Positions 1 to 7,197 of a stretch of 10,040 nt of DNA are shown in pieces; positions within the stretch are counted from its first letter, which is position 1; the number at the start of each line of letters is the position of its first letter. A model generated the notes under the pieces. It saw only the letters and a list, made by a program, of their open reading frames with translations, was not told the DNA's origin and ran no database searches. The DNA comes from Ruminococcus sp. GTDB lineage: Bacteria > Bacillota > Clostridia > Oscillospirales > Ruminococcaceae. Position numbers and translations under genes: made by a program. Where the stretch lies: assembly GCA_003488415.1 (NCBI GenBank), contig DNLQ01000078.1, positions 1 through 10,040 of the forward strand, read 5' to 3'.

Positions 1-582
1 TCCGAAGGTCAGGTGCTCGTATCAGGCACTGACGTGAACGACTGGGATCAGGCAGAGCTGCGCTCCAGGATAGGATGGGTGCCCCAGAAGGCTGTACTTT
101 TTTCCGGTACTCTGAGAGAGAATATGAAATGGAGTGATCCGGACGCTTCGGATGATGAGATCATCGCTGCACTGAAAACTGCACAGGCGTGGGAGTTTGT
201 AGAGCATATGCCCGATGGTCTCGATACCCTCATCACTCAGGGCGGAAAAAACCTCTCAGGAGGTCAGAAGCAGCGTATCTCCATTGCAAGAGCTCTTGTC
301 GGCGCTCCGGAAATACTTATCCTTGACGACTCAACCAGCGCTCTCGACTACGCTACAGACCTGAAGCTCCGTCAGGCACTTAAAAAGGATATGACTGATA
401 CGACCGTCATTATGATCTCTCAGCGCACGACCTCACTGAAGGACGCAGATAAGATAATCGTCCTGGATGACGGAGAGACCGCAGGCATCGGGACTCATAA
501 CGAGCTGCTGGGATCATGTGATATTTACCGTGAGATATATCGCTCACAGATGAATGAAAAGGAGGGTGCAGCAAATGTTTAA
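1..582 (+). CDS. ABC exporter half-transporter, C-terminal nucleotide-binding domain (5' end outside window), degenerate subunit
   Basis: The reading frame is open from base 1, so this is the C-terminal ~193 residues of a membrane-fused ABC exporter; the membrane domain and Walker A lie upstream of the window. Visible in order are the Q-loop (VPQKAVLF), a canonical signature LSGGQ at 253-267, Walker B ILILDD at 313-330, and the D-loop SALD. Two catalytic positions are altered: the residue after the Walker B aspartate is Asp, not Glu (codon 328-330), and the switch histidine is Gln (ISQR, codon 421-423). In heterodimeric exporters such as TM287/TM288, exactly these substitutions mark the subunit with the non-hydrolysing ATP site. 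The next gene overlaps by 8 bp and encodes the consensus partner. The pair would act at the cytoplasmic membrane to export an unknown substrate, possibly drugs, lipids or peptides. The family call is secure; the substrate is not known. Confidence 0.93.
   Translation, partial: SEGQVLVSGTDVNDWDQAELRSRIGWVPQKAVLFSGTLRENMKWSDPDASDDEIIAALKTAQAWEFVEHMPDGLDTLITQGGKNLSGGQKQRISIARALVGAPEILILDDSTSALDYATDLKLRQALKKDMTDTTVIMISQRTTSLKDADKIIVLDDGETAGIGTHNELLGSCDIYREIYRSQMNEKEGAANV
558..566 (+). promoter_or_regulatory. Strong ribosome binding site for the second ABC gene
   Basis: AAAGGAGGG lies inside the end of the first ABC gene, about 8 bases before the ATG at 575. An in-frame ATG at 554 lies upstream of and partly within this site and has no such signal of its own, so 575 is the better start. 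The arrangement, with an ATGTTTAA overlap of start and stop, suggests translational coupling and equal production of the two subunits. Confidence 0.8.
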
Positions 583-2314
583 GACGCTCAGACGTGTATT
601 CTCCTATGCCCGTCCCTACATGATCTATTTCATCCTAACCCTTGTGTTCGCCGCAGCCGGAATATCCCTTTCACTGGCTGTCCCTGTATTCATCGGAAAC
701 GCTGTTGACCTGTGTATCGGCAAGGGCAATGTTGACTTTGACAGTCTCGGAAAACTCTGCTTCAAACTGGCTGTAATGATCGGCGCAAGCACACTTTTCC
801 AGTGGCTTATGAGCCTGTGTACCAATAAGCTCTCTTTTATGACCGTAAGAGACCTCCGTGCAGATGTCTTCAATAAATTGCAAAGGGTTCCTCTCAGATA
901 CATCGACCGCCATACCAAAGGAGAGCTTTCAAGCCGTGTCATAAATGATATCGAAGTCATCTCCGACGGTCTGCTTCAAGGATTCGCTCAGTTTTTCAGC
1001 GGCATAATAACTATACTCGGAACGCTGTTATTCATGCTGACTATCAACATCAAGATAACTCTCGTGGTAGTGATCCTGACTCCCCTTTCATTCATCGTTG
1101 CTTCCAAGGTGACCAAGGCTACTCACGATCGCTATATTGAGCAGTCAAAGCTCCGGGGTAAAATGGTGGGATTCGCCGAGGAATACGCCGGTAATCAGAA
1201 ACTGGTAAACGCTTTTGTTTTCGGAGAACGTGCCTGCTCAAACTTCGCTCAGCTCAATAAGGAGTACGGAAGAGTCGGCACTAAAGCTACCTTCTTCAGT
1301 TCAGTCACAAACCCTTCCACACGTTTCGTGAATGGTCTTATCTACGCCGCTGTAGGACTTATGGGAGCTATGGGCGCTGTGGGCTCAGTGAAATTCATCG
1401 GTGCTATGTCTGTAGGAAAATTATCCAGCTTCCTGGCGTACTCAAATCAGTATACCAAGCCCTTCAACGAGATCTCCGGCGTATTTGCAGAGCTTCAGAA
1501 TGCTGTTGCTTCTGCCGAAAGAGTGTTCGCTGTTCTGGATGAGGACGAAGTTCCGGATGATTCGGACAAAGATGCTCTTGAAAACTGTACAGGTGCTCTC
1601 AGCTTCGATAACGTTTTCTTCTCATATACTCCGCAAATGAAACTGATCGAGAATTTCACTCTCGACGTCAGACCAGGTCAGCGTGTGGCTATTGTAGGTC
1701 CTACCGGCTGCGGAAAATCCACTATCATCAATCTGCTGCTGAGATTCTATGATCCGGACAGCGGCTGTATAAGAGTGGACGGCAGAGACATTTCAGAACT
1801 CTCCCGTGACAGTCTCCGCAGCAGATTCGGTATGGTATTACAGGAGACCTGGGTGTTCACCGGTACTGTTGCTGAGAATATAAGCTACGGCGCTCCGGGC
1901 GCTTCCCGTGAACAGATCATTGCCGCTGCAAACGCAGTCCACGCACACGGATTCATAAAACGTCTTCCTCAGGGATATGATACGATAATATCCGAGGACA
2001 GCGGACTCTCGCAAGGACAGAAACAGCTTATCTGCATAGCAAGGATAATGCTGATGAATCCGCCTATGCTGATACTTGACGAGGCTACAAGCTCCATAGA
2101 CCTCCGCACAGAGCAGAGGATCCAGAAAGCCTTTGTGAAGCTCATGGAGGGCAGGACCAGCTTCGTTATAGCTCACCGCCTTTCTACCATAAAGTCTTCA
2201 GATGTCATACTCGTTATGCGCTCCGGAAACATTGTAGAACAGGGCAGCCACGAACAGCTTATGGCTGAGGACGGATTCTACGCTCAGCTATATAACAGTC
2301 AGTTTGCATCATAA
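575..2314 (+). CDS. ABC exporter half-transporter, membrane domain fused to ATPase (consensus subunit of a heterodimer)
   Basis: This encodes 579 residues, the normal length for a type IV (MsbA/BmrA-like) half-exporter. Residues ~10-300 form the six-helix ABC membrane domain, with hydrophobic runs near 17-40, 65-85, 140-185 and 255-290. The ATPase follows: Walker A GPTGCGKST at 375-383, a Q-loop (LQETWVF), signature LSQGQ at 478-482 (not LSGGQ), Walker B MLILDE with catalytic Glu503, and switch His534 (IAHR). It therefore carries intact hydrolysis residues but a variant signature, the mirror image of the preceding subunit. In TM287/TM288-type heterodimers the variant signature faces the degenerate site, which fits here. 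The start ATG 575 was chosen because a good Shine-Dalgarno lies 8-9 bases upstream. Substrate unknown; multidrug or lipid export is the usual guess for this class. Confidence 0.95.
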   Translation: MFKTLRRVFSYARPYMIYFILTLVFAAAGISLSLAVPVFIGNAVDLCIGKGNVDFDSLGKLCFKLAVMIGASTLFQWLMSLCTNKLSFMTVRDLRADVFNKLQRVPLRYIDRHTKGELSSRVINDIEVISDGLLQGFAQFFSGIITILGTLLFMLTINIKITLVVVILTPLSFIVASKVTKATHDRYIEQSKLRGKMVGFAEEYAGNQKLVNAFVFGERACSNFAQLNKEYGRVGTKATFFSSVTNPSTRFVNGLIYAAVGLMGAMGAVGSVKFIGAMSVGKLSSFLAYSNQYTKPFNEISGVFAELQNAVASAERVFAVLDEDEVPDDSDKDALENCTGALSFDNVFFSYTPQMKLIENFTLDVRPGQRVAIVGPTGCGKSTIINLLLRFYDPDSGCIRVDGRDISELSRDSLRSRFGMVLQETWVFTGTVAENISYGAPGASREQIIAAANAVHAHGFIKRLPQGYDTIISEDSGLSQGQKQLICIARIMLMNPPMLILDEATSSIDLRTEQRIQKAFVKLMEGRTSFVIAHRLSTIKSSDVILVMRSGNIVEQGSHEQLMAEDGFYAQLYNSQFAS

Positions 2315-2489
2315 TCACCTTAGAGTAACTTGACAGCTTCCTGCTCTCACTGTTCGATGAGATAAAGGCTCTCAGAGGCGGACTTTTCCTATCTCGCTCT
2401 CTCCCATTGGTCAGACCTTACAGAATATCTCTCTGCTTTAGAATAATGCCGTTAAAAGTCCGGCTCTTCCTATTATTTATAAAAAGCAC
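2315..2489. other. Intergenic gap with no recognised gene or terminator
   Basis: Together with the promoter and leader that follow, this is the longest gene-free stretch in the window (2315-2547). I see no convincing hairpin plus T-run after the ABC genes. The only structure noted is a 9-base inverted repeat, CGGACTTTT at 2379-2387 and AAAAGTCCG at 2454-2462, about 66 bases apart. A TTGACA at 2330-2335 has no -10 box at suitable spacing. No start-bearing small frame with a ribosome binding site was found. Confidence 0.5.
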
Positions 2490-2518
2490 TTGATTTCTGA
2501 GGAATAATATGTTATAAT
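2490..2518 (+). promoter_or_regulatory. Sigma-A type promoter for the helix-hairpin-helix gene
   Basis: TTGATT (2490-2495) and a perfect TATAAT (2513-2518) are separated by exactly 17 bases, about 30 bases before the ATG at 2548. The surroundings are AT-rich. This predicts transcription starting near 2525 and a short leader containing the ribosome binding site AAGGCGGTG (2533-2541). Confidence 0.8.
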
Positions 2519-2547
2519 ATAACAAATTATTCAAGGCGGTGAATTGT

Positions 2548-3342
2548 ATGAAGAAGAGCGGATCACAAAAACTGACAGTCGTTATATCAGCTTCTGCTGC
2601 TGTTATTGTACTTACGGTCCTGTTGATCTCTGCCTTCATGCAGTCTGAACGTGACAGATATACAGTTATCAGCATAGGAAAAAACAGTGAAACTTCCGAA
2701 AATACAACTGTAGTTCCCGTCGTTCCGGTTGAGAGCGAAGTAACTATGTCCACTACTGTTACAACTGTCCCTTTATGTACTTCTGCCGCTTCAACTGAAC
2801 AGACTACCTGCGTCTCCACGGATACTGTTCCTGTGGAGACTTTTCTTTTCCTGGATATCAATAACGCATCTGCCGCTGAGCTTGCCGCACTCCCCGGGAT
2901 AGGCGATACTCTGGCAGAAAGAATAGTACAGTACCGGGAAGGCTGCGGAAGATTTCTCAACATAGAACAGATAACCGGTGTAAACGGAATAGGTAATGGA
3001 ATATTCAACGATATAAGGGAACATATCTATGTGGTCGATCCAATATACCCCGATCCTGTACCCGATGAAGCGCCTGCTGCGGAAGTGCTGCCCCAGCCGG
3101 AAGTAGAAGAAGAAGCAGATCAGCCGATATACCCTGTGGATCTGAATACAGCCGGCATTGATGAGCTTATGACACTCCCCGGAGTCGACTCCTCAATGGC
3201 TGAAAATATTATTAAACTGCGTGACGAAATAGGCGGATTCAAAAATACTTACGAACTGCTCCTTGTGGAAGGAATGTCCCGTGAACACGCCGCAGAGCTT
3301 ACTGATTACACTGTCGTTAACGAACAGCCGGCTGTGCAGTAA
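2548..3342 (+). CDS. Membrane-anchored protein with two helix-hairpin-helix modules (ComEA-like)
   Basis: This encodes 264 residues. A short basic N-terminus (MKKSGSQK) is followed by a hydrophobic helix at ~10-31, so the rest should lie outside the membrane. Residues ~45-98 are rich in Thr, Ser and Val, probably a flexible wall-spanning linker. Module 1 (~103-160) reads DINNASAAELAALPGIGD, with a second hairpin VNGIGNGIF. After a Pro/Glu-rich linker (~165-196), module 2 (~198-255) reads DLNTAGIDELMTLPGVDSS. The pattern D-(I/L)-N-x-A-x-x-x-E-L-x-x-L-P-G-(I/V) is the ComEA DNA-binding signature. Classical ComEA has one such module and often an SLBB domain, which is absent here. By family, it may bind double-stranded DNA during uptake, but no other competence gene is in view. 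A GTG at 2539 is in frame but overlaps the ribosome binding site, so ATG 2548 was preferred. Confidence 0.85.
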   Translation: MKKSGSQKLTVVISASAAVIVLTVLLISAFMQSERDRYTVISIGKNSETSENTTVVPVVPVESEVTMSTTVTTVPLCTSAASTEQTTCVSTDTVPVETFLFLDINNASAAELAALPGIGDTLAERIVQYREGCGRFLNIEQITGVNGIGNGIFNDIREHIYVVDPIYPDPVPDEAPAAEVLPQPEVEEEADQPIYPVDLNTAGIDELMTLPGVDSSMAENIIKLRDEIGGFKNTYELLLVEGMSREHAAELTDYTVVNEQPAVQ

Positions 3343-3364
3343 TTGTGAACTTTCTGTTTAATCG

Positions 3365-3393
3365 TTGCTTTTTCCTCTGAAAGAGTGTATAAT
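3365..3393 (+). promoter_or_regulatory. Sigma-A type promoter for the cca-pflA-mtnN-dockerin run
   Basis: TTGCTT (3365-3370) and a perfect TATAAT (3388-3393) are separated by 17 bases, 30 bases before the cca ATG. A strong ribosome binding site AAGGAGGA (3406-3413) follows. In-frame GTG 3385 lies within the promoter, so it cannot be the start of a protein made from this transcript. Confidence 0.8.
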
Positions 3394-3423
3394 AAGGATG
3401 TACACAAGGAGGACGGTGATAAA

Positions 3424-4749
3424 ATGGAAGGAAACACCGGTTACATAGATATTATTAAAAGGATAGAAGATGCCGGTCACAAAGCCTATCTTGTGGGAGG
3501 CTGCGTCAGGGATTCCCTTATGGACAGAGCTGTCCACGATCACGATATTACCACAAGCGCCCTGCCTGAACAGATAATTGCTCTGTTCCCGGACTGTACT
3601 GTCGTTCCTACAGGGCTGAAGCACGGTACTGTTACTGTTATTTGGAACGGTGAACCGCTGGAGATAACTACATTCAGGGTTGACGGCACTTACTCCGATT
3701 CAAGAAGACCGGATTCAGTCAGCTTCACTTCCGATATAAAAGACGACCTCTCCCGGCGTGACTTCACCATGAATGCGATCGCATTGGGTGCAGACATGGA
3801 TATGATAGATCCCTTCGGCGGAAAAAATGATATTGATAACAAACTGATACGCTGCGTGGGTGATCCGGTAAAAAGGTTCACTGAGGACGCTCTGCGTATA
3901 CTCCGTGCCGTCAGATTCGCTTCTCAGCTCGGATTTGATATCGAAGAGAACACCGCTGCGGCAATACACAGTATGAAGGACAGACTGTCTCTTATCTCTG
4001 TTGAACGGATACGTGAGGAGATAGACAAGCTCATTTGCGGTGTCAACTGCGTCAGTGTCATGCTGGAGTACAGCGACGTCATTACCTGCGTTATCCCGGA
4101 ACTTGCACCTTGTGTGGGCTTCGACCAGCACTCTCCATACCATAAGTACAATGTATGGGAACATACCGTCAGGGCTGTGGACGCTGCTCCTGCCGGAAAC
4201 CTCCTGCTCAGAAGGACAATGCTGTTCCATGATATTGCAAAGCCTGTATGTGCAAAGTTCGATGAAAACGGCAGAGGTCACTTCAAGCGTCATGCCCATG
4301 TCGGCGCTGATATGGCTGAAAATGTGATGAAACGTCTGAAATATGACAACAGGTCGATAGCCGAGATACGTACCCTTATTTATCATCACAGCGATAAATA
4401 CAAGACTGTTCCGGATCTGAAACGGCTTATATCAAAGATCGGGAAGGATTCCTTCTTCCGCCTTATTGATGTACGAAAGGCTGATAACCTCGCAAAAAAT
4501 GAGTTCGTGTACGACGAGAACCTTTTCTTCGATCACCTTGCGGATTTAGCCAGAGAGTTCCTGGATAACGGTGAGTGCTGCTCGCTGAAACAGCTTGCTG
4601 TGAACGGCTGCGATCTTACCGGTATCGGCTTGAACGGTACTGATGTGGGAGATATGCTCCGCTTACTCCTTGACAAAGTCATAGACGGAGAGCTTCCAAA
4701 TAAAAAAGATGCACTTCTCAGCTATGCAGAAGGAAGGTGCAGGACTTGA
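3424..4749 (+). CDS. cca: CCA tRNA nucleotidyltransferase with HD domain
   Basis: This encodes 441 residues, typical of class II CCA-adding enzymes of Firmicutes. It adds or repairs the 3' CCA of tRNAs from CTP and ATP in the cytoplasm. The motifs are in order: LVGGCVRD at 23-30 (nucleotide binding), the metal-binding pair Asp39/Asp41 in HDHDITTSA, RRDFTMNA at 111-118, EDALR at 154-158 followed by RILRAVRFA (base-selecting region), then an all-alpha neck. The C-terminal part carries an HD phosphohydrolase-like domain with His247, His269-Asp270 and the HH pair at 321-322, all seemingly intact. Such HD domains can give phosphodiesterase or phosphatase activity on tRNA ends. The family also includes poly(A) polymerases, which cannot be excluded by motif alone. 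ATG 3424 follows AAGGAGGA at a good distance. It overlaps the next gene by 4 bp. Confidence 0.93.
   Translation: MEGNTGYIDIIKRIEDAGHKAYLVGGCVRDSLMDRAVHDHDITTSALPEQIIALFPDCTVVPTGLKHGTVTVIWNGEPLEITTFRVDGTYSDSRRPDSVSFTSDIKDDLSRRDFTMNAIALGADMDMIDPFGGKNDIDNKLIRCVGDPVKRFTEDALRILRAVRFASQLGFDIEENTAAAIHSMKDRLSLISVERIREEIDKLICGVNCVSVMLEYSDVITCVIPELAPCVGFDQHSPYHKYNVWEHTVRAVDAAPAGNLLLRRTMLFHDIAKPVCAKFDENGRGHFKRHAHVGADMAENVMKRLKYDNRSIAEIRTLIYHHSDKYKTVPDLKRLISKIGKDSFFRLIDVRKADNLAKNEFVYDENLFFDHLADLAREFLDNGECCSLKQLAVNGCDLTGIGLNGTDVGDMLRLLLDKVIDGELPNKKDALLSYAEGRCRT
4730..4739 (+). promoter_or_regulatory. Ribosome binding site that decides a TTG start for pflA
   Basis: AAGGAAGGTG ends 6 bases before TTG 4746, whose bases form a TTGA overlap with the cca stop codon. 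The alternative in-frame GTG at 4737 sits inside this purine-rich stretch, with only 2-3 bases between AAGGA and the start, which is too close. Confidence 0.6.
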
Positions 4750-5486
4750 CAGGTCACATACACTCAACCGAGAGCTTCGGTACTGTTGACGGTCCGGGCA
4801 TCAGATTTGTGGTATTCTTCCAGGGATGCCCTCTGCGATGCAGATACTGTCACAACCCCGATACCTGGCAGTTCGGAACAGGAAAGAAAATGACTGCACA
4901 GGAGCTTATGGCAGAATACGATTCCTACAAGGAGTTTTTCAGATCAGGCGGCATCACTGCCACCGGCGGCGAACCGCTCGCTCAGCCGCAGTTCCTGGCA
5001 GAGCTGTTCTCTCTGGCACATTCAAAGGGAGTACATACCTGCCTTGATACCTCCGGTGCAGTTTATGTCCCCGGTCACAGTGAGGACATTGATAATGCCC
5101 TGAAGTATACCGACCTGGTAATGCTGGATATCAAGCATATTGACTCCGGAAAACACGCCTGGCTCACCGGTCAGGACAACGATAACATCCTTTCCTTCGC
5201 CCGTCATCTTCGTGATATGAAGATCCCTGTGTGGATCCGGCACGTTGTAGTCCCCGGGATAACCGATGACTATGAATCTCTTTTCAGTCTGGGAGAATTT
5301 CTGTCAGAACTGAAAAATCTCAAGGCTCTTGACGTTCTTCCATATCACGATATGGCAAAATCAAAATACCGTGATTTGGGTATAGAATATCCCCTTCCGG
5401 ATACTCCGCCGCTCACCAGGGAACAGGCTGTGGAAGCTCGCAATACAATCATCAGCGGCATCAAAGCCGGTCTCAAACGGAAATAA
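4746..5486 (+). CDS. pflA: Pyruvate formate-lyase activating enzyme (radical SAM glycyl-radical activase)
   Basis: This encodes 246 residues from a TTG start. It uses a [4Fe-4S] cluster and S-adenosylmethionine to abstract hydrogen from a glycine of pyruvate formate-lyase, switching that enzyme on in anaerobic cells. The N-terminus TESFGTVDGPGIRF and the CxxxCxxC cluster motif in GCPLRCRYCHN (Cys28, 32, 35 with the TTG start) match the E. coli enzyme closely in sequence and position. Further SAM-radical landmarks are TGGEP, LDTSG, MLDIKHID and HVVVPGITDD. The frame also allows GTG 4737, adding three residues, but the TTGA overlap with the cca stop and the Shine-Dalgarno spacing favour TTG 4746. 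No pyruvate formate-lyase gene is in the window, so the substrate enzyme must be elsewhere; activation of another glycyl-radical enzyme is possible but less likely given the close match. Confidence 0.93.
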   Translation: MTGHIHSTESFGTVDGPGIRFVVFFQGCPLRCRYCHNPDTWQFGTGKKMTAQELMAEYDSYKEFFRSGGITATGGEPLAQPQFLAELFSLAHSKGVHTCLDTSGAVYVPGHSEDIDNALKYTDLVMLDIKHIDSGKHAWLTGQDNDNILSFARHLRDMKIPVWIRHVVVPGITDDYESLFSLGEFLSELKNLKALDVLPYHDMAKSKYRDLGIEYPLPDTPPLTREQAVEARNTIISGIKAGLKRK

Positions 5487-5521
5487 TGCTGCACAAAATA
5501 TACATAACTAAGGAGAACCAT

Positions 5522-6199
5522 ATGAACACAATTGCAATCATCGGAGCTATGCCCTCCGAACTCAGAGACATCAGAGAAATGCTTGGAGATGCTGAGATAC
5601 GCCATGTCTCAGGTTTCGATTTCTATATCAACTCCTACAAAGGAAAAACTCTCATCAATGCCTGCTGTGGTATTGCAAAGGTAAATGCTGCCGTATGCAC
5701 ACAGGTGATGATCGACAATTTCAAACCGGACTGCGTCATTAATGCAGGCATCGCCGGCGGTATGAACCCCGATGTCAAGGTTTGCGACATCGTTGTTTCC
5801 AGCGAAGTACTCCCACACGATCTTGATCTGCATTTCCTCAAGGACTATCCCCCCTACTGCGGTATCTTCAAAGCCGACAATGCCCTGATCGAGACTGCGG
5901 AGAATGTGTGCGGCGAGGAAGGCGTGAACTGCTTCCGTGGACGCATCGTTTCCGGCGAACAGTTCATAACCAGCACCGAAGTCAAGAATGGAATACAGGA
6001 GAAGTTCGCTCCCTTCGCCGTTGATATGGAAAGTGCTGCTGTCGGTCACTGCTGCTTCCTGAACAGTATGCCATTCGTCAGCGTAAGATGTATCTCGGAT
6101 AACGCCGACGATGAAGGTGCTATGTCCTTCGACGAGTTTGAGAAAATAGCTGCTAAAAAAGTCGCTGAGCTTGTGCTCAGAATGACTGAAAATATATAA
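5522..6199 (+). CDS. mtnN: 5'-methylthioadenosine/S-adenosylhomocysteine nucleosidase
   Basis: This encodes 225 residues, about the usual length for MTAN. It cleaves adenine from MTA, SAH and 5'-deoxyadenosine, relieving product inhibition of methyltransferases and radical-SAM enzymes. The order of motifs follows the E. coli enzyme: IAIIGAMPSE with the catalytic Glu13 position kept, INAGIAGGM, VKVCDIVVSSE, SGEQFI, VDMESAA with Glu170 for ribose binding, and the catalytic Asp193 in RCISDNAD. ATG 5522 follows TAAGGAGA by 6 bases. Another in-frame ATG at 5486 overlaps the pflA stop as TAATG and would add 12 residues (MLHKIYITKENH) with no family counterpart, so it was not chosen. The position right behind a radical-SAM enzyme fits removal of 5'-deoxyadenosine. 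Confidence 0.93.
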   Translation: MNTIAIIGAMPSELRDIREMLGDAEIRHVSGFDFYINSYKGKTLINACCGIAKVNAAVCTQVMIDNFKPDCVINAGIAGGMNPDVKVCDIVVSSEVLPHDLDLHFLKDYPPYCGIFKADNALIETAENVCGEEGVNCFRGRIVSGEQFITSTEVKNGIQEKFAPFAVDMESAAVGHCCFLNSMPFVSVRCISDNADDEGAMSFDEFEKIAAKKVAELVLRMTENI

Positions 6200-6216
6200 A
6201 AAGTGAGGTAAAAAAC

Positions 6217-7188
6217 ATGAAATTCAAAAAAATGATCTCAGCAATCAGCGCTGCTGCGATTTGTATATCAGCCGCAGCAGTATTCCCTGCATCTGCGGCC
6301 GACGGTCCGGAGCTCAGCTTCCGTGCCGGAGAGACTATGCCGGTTGGTGTTTCCGTAAAGAGTGACGGTTCACTCCTCATCAACAAGAGAATGACAAAGG
6401 AAAGCGGAGACAGCCTCAACATCCCTGTAAGTGTTTACTACTCCGAGCCTACTGCCGGAGCATGGTTCGTCAGAGCCAACTGGAAATGTACAGCTCCAAC
6501 AGATACACTGGCTCTCTCGGGACTTACTTCCCCCTACACTACTGATGCCAACGGAAACAAGACCGCTATCCCTTTGGATACTCCCTACGCTTTCGCACGA
6601 AAGACTGCCGACGGAAAGTATATGTTCAAACCTCAGCCCGGCGAAGAAAGAGATATCTCCGTAAACGATTCAATTGATACCACACTCAATACCATGGGCT
6701 TCACCTGCCAGTCAGGCGGCTCTTATGACGGTCCTCTTATCCCACTGGGTGAAAAGACCGACTCCTACCCCTTTGCTGACTTCGCTCTCACGCTGAGCAA
6801 TGCAACAGCAAAGGCAGGCGACTACGACCTCCACTTCCTCAGTCAGGCAGAGGACAACCCCGATCAGAGATTCTGTGAAGTTAATATCAAACACGATATT
6901 TCAGTACCCGCAGGTACTGCCATGAAGATCCAGGTGATCGACTACCTCCTGGGTGATGTTAACAATGACGGATTCATTGACTCCAGTGACGCATCTGCTA
7001 TCCTGGCAGACTATGCTACCGTTTCAACTGGCGGCACTTCTTCCTTTGACGAGATAACCGCTAAGGTCGCTGACGTAAACTTCGACCAGCTCGCTGATTC
7101 CAGTGACGCTTCATCTATCCTGGGCTACTACGCATACGCTTCTACAGCGGAGAATGCTATGTCCATCGAGGACTTCCTCCAGCAGTAA
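6217..7188 (+). CDS. Secreted dockerin protein with an unassigned beta-rich N-terminal domain
   Basis: This encodes 323 residues. A signal peptide is clear: basic MKFKK, a hydrophobic stretch rich in Ala and Ile, and a likely cut after ASA at residue 27. Residues ~31-240 are a single region I cannot assign to a family. Its alternating hydrophobic pattern (LNIPVSVYYS, AGAWFVRANWKC, ADFALTLSNATAKAGDYDLHFL, KIQVIDYLL) looks like a beta-sandwich, broadly recalling cohesin-type folds, but this is only an impression. Residues 246-305 are a type I dockerin with two calcium loops. Dockerins bind cohesins on scaffoldins, so the protein probably joins a cellulosome or cell-surface complex. It starts 17 bp after mtnN with a modest GTGAGGT ribosome binding site and ends just before a terminator. 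No catalytic motif was recognised. Confidence 0.85.
   Translation: MKFKKMISAISAAAICISAAAVFPASAADGPELSFRAGETMPVGVSVKSDGSLLINKRMTKESGDSLNIPVSVYYSEPTAGAWFVRANWKCTAPTDTLALSGLTSPYTTDANGNKTAIPLDTPYAFARKTADGKYMFKPQPGEERDISVNDSIDTTLNTMGFTCQSGGSYDGPLIPLGEKTDSYPFADFALTLSNATAKAGDYDLHFLSQAEDNPDQRFCEVNIKHDISVPAGTAMKIQVIDYLLGDVNNDGFIDSSDASAILADYATVSTGGTSSFDEITAKVADVNFDQLADSSDASSILGYYAYASTAENAMSIEDFLQQ
6952..7131 (+). other. Type I dockerin domain with two calcium-binding repeats
   Basis: Repeat 1 is DVNNDGFIDSSD, with calcium ligands at positions 1, 3, 5, 9 and 12 of the loop. Repeat 2 is DVNFDQLADSSD, which keeps the acidic ligands but has Gln in place of the usual Gly at position 6. Both loops run into DASAIL/DASSIL helices followed by an aromatic. 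The two halves also resemble each other in DNA (6979 onward and 7096 onward), as expected for a duplicated module. The identical DSSDAS in both repeats suggests a symmetric cohesin-contact surface. Confidence 0.88.
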
Positions 7189-7197
7189 ACAATTACA

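Noticed and set aside
2330..2366. TTGACA hexamer after the ABC genes as a promoter
   Set aside because: The nearest -10-like sequence (GATAAA at 2361) is 25 bases away, too far, and no gene follows closely.
2379..2462. Inverted repeat CGGACTTTT / AAAAGTCCG as a terminator or operator
   Set aside because: The arms are only 9 bases and about 66 bases apart, with no T-run directly after a compact stem; chance is likely.
2418..3008. Open minus-strand frame of 196 codons opposite the HhH gene
   Set aside because: It lies antisense to a gene with clear promoter, ribosome binding site and domain motifs; its translation is low-complexity Thr/Val/Ser with no recognisable motif.
3715..4389. Open minus-strand frame of 224 codons inside cca
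   Set aside because: It is fully antisense to conserved CCA-adding enzyme motifs and shows no family signature or ribosome binding site of its own.
5486..5521. ATG at 5486 (TAATG overlap) as the mtnN start
   Set aside because: The ATG at 5522 has TAAGGAGA at ideal spacing and begins where the family's conserved sequence begins.
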